From: Candidatus Aminicenantota bacterium
GTDB taxonomy: Bacteria; Acidobacteriota; Aminicenantia; Aminicenantales; Aminicenantaceae
Reading direction: 5' to 3'
Length of the DNA: 42,968 bases
Assembly (NCBI GenBank): GCA_016927475.1
Contig: JAFGMO010000022.1
Coordinates: 1 to 42,968 of the forward strand
The notes beneath the pieces are model-generated. The model did no database searches. It saw only the letters and a program-made list of their open reading frames with translations, and was not told the DNA's origin. How positions within the stretch are numbered: the stretch's first letter is position 1; each line of letters opens with the position of its first letter. Of the stretch, positions 37,106-42,968 are shown piece by piece. Made by a program: the position numbers and the translations under genes.

Positions 37106-38164
37106 ATGAAAAACAAAAATAACACGAAACATCATTTTCCGGAAGCGAATAAAATACCCGGTCTCTGTTATGTTTTCACTGATACCGGGCTGGAATTACC
37201 CGTTCTTGATATCACTCATCCTCTGTTTGATGCGGGAATCAATGAACAGGTTCTTGAAGATCTCCGCCGGAAGTCAGCACAGGCGGCGGAAAGCATGCGA
37301 GCGATGCCAGAAGCCCAGAAAAAGATGATTGCTGAAAAATCATATATTTTCGGTACCCATTATTATGAAGATTTGGAAGCAACCTACCTCAGAGGAATGA
37401 GTACCTATATGCTGAAATTGGGACCGCATCTCATCGGAGGCGGTGAGGAAAGGAGCATCGACCGGATGATGACCATGGGAGTGAGCGGTATTTCGGCCAG
37501 AAAACGTTTGAGGGATTTGTGCTCCCTTCAAGCGGACCTTCTTATGCCTTATCTGAGAGATAAACCTCAAAAAAAACTCTGTTTTGTGAATATCGCCGGG
37601 GGCGCGGCTTCGGACAGTATCAACACGCTTTTTCTGATTTTGAAAAAAAATCCGTCGCTTTTAGGCAACAGGAAGATTGAAATTGTGGTCTTCGAGATCG
37701 ACCATTATGGTCCTCATTTTGCCGAAAAAAGCATCGACGCACTCAAGGGAGACGGAGGTCCTTTTTATGGTTTGAATCTGTCTTTTTGTTTTGAGAACAG
37801 CGGCTGGCAAGAAACGGAAGTCCTGAAAGATTTCCTTTCGCAAAGACAAGAAGACCTGGTTTTCTGTTCTTCTGAAGGGGGTTTGTTTGAGTACGGCAAA
37901 GACAAAGAAATCCTAAAAAATTTGAAGGTGCTGTATCATTATACGCCGGCGGCAACAAGAATTGCCGGAACCGTCCTTCATACGAAGGATAAGGTCGATC
38001 CGACGATAACCGCCATGGCAGAAACCTCCGGAGCCGCCTTGAGATTCTTCGGGTTGGATGGACTGAATACTATTTTAGCCTCGACTCAATGGGAGCTGGA
38101 GACTTTTTTGGAAGATAATCCTGTTTATGGAGTTTTTGCCTTAAGAAAAAAATCACTGTCGTAA
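37106..38164 (+). CDS. Putative Rossmann-fold (methyltransferase-like) protein of unknown function
   Basis: The 352-residue protein is predicted cytoplasmic. The N-terminal half is helical. The second half has a Rossmann-like core: FVNIAGGAASDSIN (a glycine-rich loop after strand one), then EIVVFEIDHYGPHFA, which resembles the acidic end of strand two in SAM methyltransferases. The classic D-x-G-x-G is replaced by N-I-A-G-G-A, so cofactor use is uncertain. CYVFTDTGLELPVLDITHPLFD near the N-terminus is conserved-looking. I do not recognise a named family. It follows the 40-residue membrane peptide by three bases. Confidence 0.6.
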   Translation: MKNKNNTKHHFPEANKIPGLCYVFTDTGLELPVLDITHPLFDAGINEQVLEDLRRKSAQAAESMRAMPEAQKKMIAEKSYIFGTHYYEDLEATYLRGMSTYMLKLGPHLIGGGEERSIDRMMTMGVSGISARKRLRDLCSLQADLLMPYLRDKPQKKLCFVNIAGGAASDSINTLFLILKKNPSLLGNRKIEIVVFEIDHYGPHFAEKSIDALKGDGGPFYGLNLSFCFENSGWQETEVLKDFLSQRQEDLVFCSSEGGLFEYGKDKEILKNLKVLYHYTPAATRIAGTVLHTKDKVDPTITAMAETSGAALRFFGLDGLNTILASTQWELETFLEDNPVYGVFALRKKSLS

Positions 38165-38219
38165 GCCGTACTGAATGATGTGATGAGCTTAAGTGAGCCG
38201 GTTTTTCAGCCGGCCGCCA

Positions 38220-39503
38220 TCAGCGGTTGCCGAAGCGGGGATTGACCACGTTGTTGTAGATGGATCCAAACCGGTAGCTGAAGCCCAGTCTTAGTTCGAA
38301 ACTGTAGCCGGTGGCCAGCTCTTTCAGTTGAAGAAGGATTTCCTCTTTGGAAGCCCCCTCAAAAGGAAGAGAGAGCTGATCCCTGACTCTGGAATATTCT
38401 GCGTCGAGGTTGAGAGATAATCCCCTTATGATCCGCAGAGAAAGCCCGGCGTCCAGTCTGAAGTTGTTCTTACTGAAATCATGAAAATAATTCGACCCTA
38501 CGAACCGAAGTCCGGCCGAGCCCCAGGTTTCTTTGAATTCAAGAATAACTTCGAATATTTGTTTGAAAAGATTTTCTTTTAGTTTGTTGTAAACCGTTAA
38601 TTCATTATAATTTCTATAAGTGAAGTTTAAGCGGTACTGGATGCGGAGCTCGCGGCGGGTGGATTCGGAATAGGGAAAGATGTTGAATTCCACACCCGGC
38701 CCGGCTGTGAAAAACAGGTCGGCGTTGTCATAAGTTGAAGAATAAACGTGAACGAATAAACCGGCCGACATATGCCCGGTCAAACTTTTCACGAGCTGGG
38801 TATATAAGGTTTTGCTGTCCGTTTCACTTTCGATTTCCTCGGTTTTGTCGATTTTGTATTGTTCTTTGTCGAATTCGGCATTGGCCCAAAAGCGGAATTT
38901 CCAGTTTTCCGTGGTCCGGTTGGCGGATAGGGAGACAGAATAGTTGTACTCCTTGGAAAGATCTTCCATCTCGACATTTCCCCGCAATCCGAGACTGAAG
39001 ATCCAGTGGTTCCATTTATCGATGAGCGGAGTGGGTTCGGCTGTGGCAGCCGTTTTTTCATATGAGACGGAGATGTATTCGGCCAGAGGCGTATCGGCGA
39101 GGTAAGGAATGAGACCCTGCTTGAGAATGTTTACCATTCCCTGCCGTATCTCGTCCTCGGTGTCGGTGGATTTTGAATAATATTTCAGAGTGGCGTCTTT
39201 TCCCTTGTTTCTTTTAAGCCCGATGAATCTCATCGTGTATTCAAACCCGCCGCTTCCCGTCCGCTGACGGGTGATCAAAACATGAATGTCTGCGTTCTGT
39301 CTGTCGTTCATATAGTTAACGAAGGTAATTTCGGTGCGGATGTAATTCTTGTCACAGATTCTCCTTCCGCAGTCGATATAAACATTAGGGGCTCTTCCCC
39401 TCAATTCATCTTCTTGGGCGAAGAGGTGAGGGTTCCACAAAAAGAGCGGTAAAAGACAGAAAATGATTTTTTTGAGATGCCGTTTCTGCCGGACGTTTTC
39501 CAT
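38220..39503 (-). CDS. Outer-membrane beta-barrel protein of unknown function
   Basis: The 427-residue protein has a signal peptide (KKIIFCLLPLFLWNPHLFAQ). A soluble N-terminal domain at about 25-140 contains NVYIDCGRRICDKNYIRTEI, with a probable disulphide-forming cysteine pair, and ITFVNYMNDRQNADIHVLIT. The rest is a run of amphipathic strands ending GSIYNNVVNPRFGNR, consistent with a barrel of 10-14 strands. The function is unknown. The start at 39503 was chosen for GGAG eight bases upstream; an in-frame ATG at 39548 is possible. It lies 63 bases downstream of the next gene on the same strand and is probably co-transcribed with it. Confidence 0.7.
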   Translation of the reverse strand: MENVRQKRHLKKIIFCLLPLFLWNPHLFAQEDELRGRAPNVYIDCGRRICDKNYIRTEITFVNYMNDRQNADIHVLITRQRTGSGGFEYTMRFIGLKRNKGKDATLKYYSKSTDTEDEIRQGMVNILKQGLIPYLADTPLAEYISVSYEKTAATAEPTPLIDKWNHWIFSLGLRGNVEMEDLSKEYNYSVSLSANRTTENWKFRFWANAEFDKEQYKIDKTEEIESETDSKTLYTQLVKSLTGHMSAGLFVHVYSSTYDNADLFFTAGPGVEFNIFPYSESTRRELRIQYRLNFTYRNYNELTVYNKLKENLFKQIFEVILEFKETWGSAGLRFVGSNYFHDFSKNNFRLDAGLSLRIIRGLSLNLDAEYSRVRDQLSLPFEGASKEEILLQLKELATGYSFELRLGFSYRFGSIYNNVVNPRFGNR

Positions 39504-39566
39504 GTGTGTTACTCCGCTTGCTTTTTGCCGGAAACGAATTTCCGGCATGTTCTGTAGAGTGTACCG

Positions 39567-40271
39567 TTATTTTGTTCTGATAAAAACCTGAGACCAGGGG
39601 ATCATATTGATCTCCGAACCCCGGGCAACATTTTCTCCTATGATCCACTTTTTAAAAATCCAGGCGCTGATGACATAAAGGCGAACGATGGTCTCTCCGG
39701 GAATTTTTTCAGCCGGAATGATCACTTCCGTTTTTTCGATATCGTTTTCTCTAAGAATGTTTTCTCCAGACTTGAAGTCATATACTATGGCATTGACCGG
39801 TCTTTTATTTTTTTGAAAATTCCATTTAAGTGAAAGGGGGATGTCCGGATCGAAAATGGCGGGTTTGGGACTCAGAATAGTCAACCAATCCGGAATAGGG
39901 TATGTTTCCTCAATGGTAGGCTCTTCAGGTACAACGATGCGGAGGGATATTTTTTCCGGCAAGTTTTCTTTGTCAACGGGAATTCTTTTTTCATAGTGGT
40001 CTTCCTTGAAATCAAGCGGTTGGGAATTAATGGCAATCTCGGCATCAGGGATAACCTCTCCCGTCTGGGAATCTTTACGCAGTTCAATATAGGTTCGGAT
40101 TCTCACCAGGTCGATATCATTGTTGTAGTCGTAGCGGGAAAGGCTGAACGTCGGGTAAATCGTCGCCCGGATATAAAGTTTGGCCGGCTTCGGCTCTTCC
40201 TGTAAAGCAAAAAGAGCGATGGCGGCCGGTATGAACAATACCAGCAGAACACAAAGTGTTCTTTTTCTCAT
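39567..40271 (-). CDS. Exported protein of unknown function
   Basis: The 234-residue protein has a signal peptide (MRKRTLCVLLVLFIPAAIALFAL). The remainder is mostly beta and contains no recognised domain; PTIEETYPIPDWLTILSPKPAIFDPDIPLSLKWNF resembles an immunoglobulin-like strand pattern. The start at 40271 has GGAGG six bases before it; an ATG at 40283 is in frame. It precedes the beta-barrel gene at 38220-39503 and may form an envelope pair with it. A TATAAT lies on the minus strand at 40302-40297, but the -35 region is weak. Confidence 0.6.
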   Translation of the reverse strand: MRKRTLCVLLVLFIPAAIALFALQEEPKPAKLYIRATIYPTFSLSRYDYNNDIDLVRIRTYIELRKDSQTGEVIPDAEIAINSQPLDFKEDHYEKRIPVDKENLPEKISLRIVVPEEPTIEETYPIPDWLTILSPKPAIFDPDIPLSLKWNFQKNKRPVNAIVYDFKSGENILRENDIEKTEVIIPAEKIPGETIVRLYVISAWIFKKWIIGENVARGSEINMIPWSQVFIRTK

Positions 40272-40347
40272 ATTTTCCTCCATTTTTCCAAAAATTATTA
40301 TATCAGATTAAAACAGCTCACAGAAGGAATGTTTTAAGACTTAGGGA

Positions 40348-40376
40348 TTGACACGTTATTGGAGAGTTGATATCTT
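40348..40376 (+). promoter_or_regulatory. Sigma-70-type promoter of the kinase gene
   Basis: TTGACA (40348-40353) and TATCTT (40371-40376) are 17 bases apart. The start point would be near 40383, 24 bases ahead of the ATG at 40407, with AGGGG nine bases before the ATG. Confidence 0.6.
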
Positions 40377-40406
40377 TGGGGCATCAATATTTAGGGGTGT
40401 ATTGTT

Positions 40407-42590
40407 ATGAAATGCCCGAAATGCTCTTATGATAATCCCGCCAATACGCGTTTTTGCGGCCAATGTGGTACTCCTCTTACCAAAGAAAGCACCTCCATGC
40501 CTTCCAGCACGGAAACCTATCAAACTCCCTCAGTCTCCTTGAAGGTTGGTGAGATGTTTGCCGGAAGGTACCATGTCATCGAGGAAGTGGGTCGTGGAGG
40601 CATGGGAACGGTATACAAGGCGCTGGATACGGAAATCAACGAGAAAGTCGCCCTTAAGCTTCTCAAACCCGAGATCGCGGCTGACGAAAAAACAATCCAG
40701 CGATTCCGAAACGAACTCAAGGTTGCCCGGAAAATTTCGCACAAGAACATCTGCCGGATGTACCATCTTGGCAAAGAGCAGAATACCCGCTTTATCACTA
40801 TGGAGTTCATCCCGGGCGAAGACCTCAAAACCACCATTTACAGGGTTGGGGCCTTGAACATAGGGAAAGCCATCCACATCACCAAACAAATTTGTGAAGG
40901 TCTGGTCGAAGCCCACAAAACCGGGATTGTTCACAGGGACCTCAAGCCCCAAAACATCATGATTGACAAGCAGGGCAATGCCCGGATCATGGATTTTGGT
41001 ATCGCCCGGTCATTAGTTTCCGAAGGGATCACCGAAACGGGCGTCATGATCGGAACACCGGAGTACATGTCGCCGGAACAGGTGGAAGGAAAACAGATCG
41101 ACCAGAGGTCGGATATCTACTCGCTGGGCATCATTCTTTATGAAATGGTAACGGGAGAAGTGCCCTTTAAAGGCAGCACACCTTTCAGTGTCGCCATCAA
41201 GCATAAGAGTGAAATGCCCCGGGAGCCAAGGGAGAGAAACTATCAGATTCCCACAGCGCTCAACAATGTCATTCTTAAGTGCATGGAAAAAAACGGGGAA
41301 GAGCGCTATCAAAGTGCGGAAGAGTTAAAGTCGGTTCTCGAAAACCTGGAAAGAGGATTAGCCACCACGGAACTTGAAGGCGTCAAGAAAAAAAAGAAAC
41401 GAAATAAAGAACCAGGGAAAAAACGGCTTCCCCTCTGGGCGGCGGCGGGAGCCGTGGTCCTCGTTGTGGTTCTTGCCGGCGGATACTGGCTTCTTAACCG
41501 CGGTGGAGATGGAGGAGGGAGTTCTGAATCGTCGAAACCGGTGTCGGCGGTGGCTAAAAAGCCGGAAGAAAAAGAATCCGTAGAAACCGGCAAGCTCCAA
41601 AAATCTCCTCCGGAAAATAAGCAGATTCTTAGTTCTGATATCAGCACGGAGAAGTCCGCCCCCAGAAAACCGGAGCCTAAAGTGGAAACAAGACGTTCTG
41701 AAAGCAGAGCAACAAGGTCTATTCCTCCGGTCGTTTCCACCACAGGACAATTGGAGCTTAAATCCCGGCCTTCAGCGGCCGATGTGTTTATCGACGGCCG
41801 AAACCAGGGAAAAACGCCCCTGAACATAGAATTGTCTCCCGGAAGCCATCAGGTTAAAATCTCGAAAGTTCCCCAATACAGCGAGATCAATGAAAGCATT
41901 GAGGTTGCCGCCGGAGAGACCTTTGCCAAGACCTATGCTTTAACGCCCGTTTATATCCTTCGAGTGACGACCGTTCCCCCCGGAGCTGAAATCAGCATCG
42001 ACGGAAGCTCACGCGGAGTGTCCCCTGTAGAAGTAACACTGGATAAGGCATCCTGCCGGATACGTGCCAATAAAGGGGAGGGGTGGAAACCGCATGATGA
42101 GTCATTGAACCTTAAACCAGGCATCAATCCCACCCGGATCACCATGGAAAAACAAGCGTTTACCGTGACCATCCGGACAAATCCATCCGGCGCCCGTGTT
42201 TTTATTGATGACAGCCCTGTGGGAACATCACCGCTGCAATCCACACTTGATTATGGCGGCCATAACATCCGTCTTGAAAAAGACGGTCATCGGATTTTTG
42301 AGGAAACCGTCAATGTCAGCAAAAACTTGGAGCGGACATTTACTCTATCCCAGCTTCAGCAGGTGGATGTCCGGCTGATCGTCCAGCCTTTTGCCAGCGT
42401 GTTTTTGGATGGAACGTCCATTGGTGAGGTTCCGCCGATCAAAACCATAAAAATAATGGAAGGGAAGCACACCATGAAGTTCGTGAATTCCCGCCTCAAC
42501 AAGGAATATACCAAAGAATTCGACCTGAAACCGGGTGCATCCCGGGAGATCCGGATGAACATGGCTACGGGTGACTTTGAGCTCAAATAG
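40407..42590 (+). CDS. Zinc-ribbon Ser/Thr protein kinase with membrane segment and PEGA repeats
   Basis: The 727-residue protein has four parts. A zinc ribbon is at the N-terminus (C3, C6, C17, C20). The Hanks-type kinase domain (about 54-315) has the glycine loop GRGGMG (62-67), K84, the catalytic loop HRD (176-178) with K180 and N183, and DFG (196-198), all intact. A lysine-rich linker and one membrane helix follow (342-363). The outer part is a serine/proline-rich linker and four PEGA repeats starting near 447, 515, 584 and 652. PEGA domains are thought to bind cell-surface components, so the kinase may sense envelope state. It is followed by a partial TPR-like gene. Confidence 0.92.
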   Translation: MKCPKCSYDNPANTRFCGQCGTPLTKESTSMPSSTETYQTPSVSLKVGEMFAGRYHVIEEVGRGGMGTVYKALDTEINEKVALKLLKPEIAADEKTIQRFRNELKVARKISHKNICRMYHLGKEQNTRFITMEFIPGEDLKTTIYRVGALNIGKAIHITKQICEGLVEAHKTGIVHRDLKPQNIMIDKQGNARIMDFGIARSLVSEGITETGVMIGTPEYMSPEQVEGKQIDQRSDIYSLGIILYEMVTGEVPFKGSTPFSVAIKHKSEMPREPRERNYQIPTALNNVILKCMEKNGEERYQSAEELKSVLENLERGLATTELEGVKKKKKRNKEPGKKRLPLWAAAGAVVLVVVLAGGYWLLNRGGDGGGSSESSKPVSAVAKKPEEKESVETGKLQKSPPENKQILSSDISTEKSAPRKPEPKVETRRSESRATRSIPPVVSTTGQLELKSRPSAADVFIDGRNQGKTPLNIELSPGSHQVKISKVPQYSEINESIEVAAGETFAKTYALTPVYILRVTTVPPGAEISIDGSSRGVSPVEVTLDKASCRIRANKGEGWKPHDESLNLKPGINPTRITMEKQAFTVTIRTNPSGARVFIDDSPVGTSPLQSTLDYGGHNIRLEKDGHRIFEETVNVSKNLERTFTLSQLQQVDVRLIVQPFASVFLDGTSIGEVPPIKTIKIMEGKHTMKFVNSRLNKEYTKEFDLKPGASREIRMNMATGDFELK

Positions 42591-42638
42591 CTGTGGTTTT
42601 TCTTTTTTGTATATCTCAATTTTTGTAAGGGGATGAGT

Positions 42639-42968
42639 ATGGTTTACTTTTCCTTTTTTGGCAAGAAAATCTCGGTATTTATTCTGATCGTGTCTATCTT
42701 TTTTGGGATTCAGGCGGAAGGTTCTCCATGGGCTGACAAAAAAAAGGAAAAGTTCGAGCCGGTGGTCCGGGTAAAGAATGCTGCCGTTGGCGTTTTCCAG
42801 GAACAGGCGGCCCGGTTCGAGCGGCTGATGGACGAGGGAAAGAGGCTTTTGCGGGAGGAGATGGACTACGAGGGGGCGACAAAAAAGTTCGAGGAAGCGC
42901 GGTCTTTAGCGAAAACGAGAGTCCAGAAAGCGGACGTCGCCTACTACCTGTCGCTCGTTTATTATTCC
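42639..42968 (+). CDS. Partial exported TPR-like protein, cut by window end
   Basis: The frame stays open to the last base, giving at least 110 residues. A signal peptide or membrane anchor (FGKKISVFILIVSIFFGIQAEG) is followed by lysine-rich and amphipathic helices (FERLMDEGKRLLREEMDYEGATKKFEEA) like those of TPR repeats. AAGGGG lies six bases ahead of the ATG at 42639; an ATG at 42633 is also possible. It follows the PEGA kinase by 48 bases and may be its partner or substrate. Confidence 0.65.
   Translation, partial: MVYFSFFGKKISVFILIVSIFFGIQAEGSPWADKKKEKFEPVVRVKNAAVGVFQEQAARFERLMDEGKRLLREEMDYEGATKKFEEARSLAKTRVQKADVAYYLSLVYYS

Noticed and set aside
41309..41827. 172-codon frame on the minus strand
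   Set aside because: It is antisense to the kinase linker; the low-complexity Ser/Phe/Arg content mirrors the Lys/Glu/Pro-rich coding strand.

Overview
This 43 kb window comes from a diderm (Gram-negative-type) bacterium of moderate GC. It has an O-antigen-type ABC exporter, an ADP-heptose pathway enzyme, several predicted outer-membrane beta-barrels, SurA-like chaperones and lipoproteins. The mix suggests Candidatus Aminicenantes (OP8) or a nearby Acidobacteriota-like lineage: a DUF5916 outer-membrane protein, a MacB-type permease with an N-terminal prefix domain, a zinc-ribbon/PEGA Ser/Thr kinase, an extra SecA-like ATPase and a pyruvoyl arginine decarboxylase. That placement is inference from gene content; there is no rRNA or other taxonomic marker here.

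Layout. (1) 1-3.2 kb: an NTF2-like lipoprotein gene flanked by short inverted repeats, then a minus-strand DUF5916 beta-barrel gene. (2) 3.2-7.3 kb, minus strand: a polysaccharide/glycolipid cluster (GT2, GT4, extended SDR) and a methyltransferase separated from it by a strong REP-like palindrome. (3) 7.3-10 kb, plus: a degenerate receiver protein, accD and folC, with an inverted-repeat element running into the end of folC. (4) 10.2-15.9 kb: F1Fo ATP synthase genes in the order b', b, delta, alpha, gamma, beta, epsilon, without the a and c subunits. (5) 15.9-19.2 kb: tightly linked genes for a TrmN6-like methyltransferase, the Wzm/Wzt exporter and a RfaE2/HldE-type nucleotidyltransferase, ending at a bidirectional terminator. 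(6) 19.2-19.4 kb, minus: a very small but complete-looking transcription unit (near-consensus promoter, 5' hairpin, ribosome-binding site, 18-codon ORF, terminator). (7) 19.5-21.2 kb, minus: an exported peptidase C26-like protein and an unknown membrane protein. (8) 21.4-27.1 kb, plus: a small unknown gene, mfd and two parvulin-type prolyl isomerases. (9) 27.2-28.4 kb, minus: pyruvoyl-dependent arginine decarboxylase and an unknown anchored protein. (10) 28.5-33.6 kb: an orphan MacB-like permease behind a perfect consensus promoter, and a SecA-like ATPase with a hydrophobic C-terminus. (11) 33.9-38.2 kb: a membrane-bound LuxR-type regulator divergent from an NTF2-like exported protein, an SH3/beta-barrel protein, a 40-residue membrane peptide and a Rossmann-type protein. 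(12) 38.2-43 kb: two exported envelope proteins (minus) divergent from a Ser/Thr kinase with PEGA repeats, followed by a partial TPR-like gene running off the end.

Most of the content serves the cell envelope (synthesis, export, folding and sensing) around core housekeeping genes (ATP synthase, AccD, FolC, Mfd). I found no tRNA or rRNA genes, no CRISPR array and no transposase. Short inverted repeats at 110-129, 636-760, 3970-4010 and 9985-10138 look like traces of non-autonomous mobile elements.
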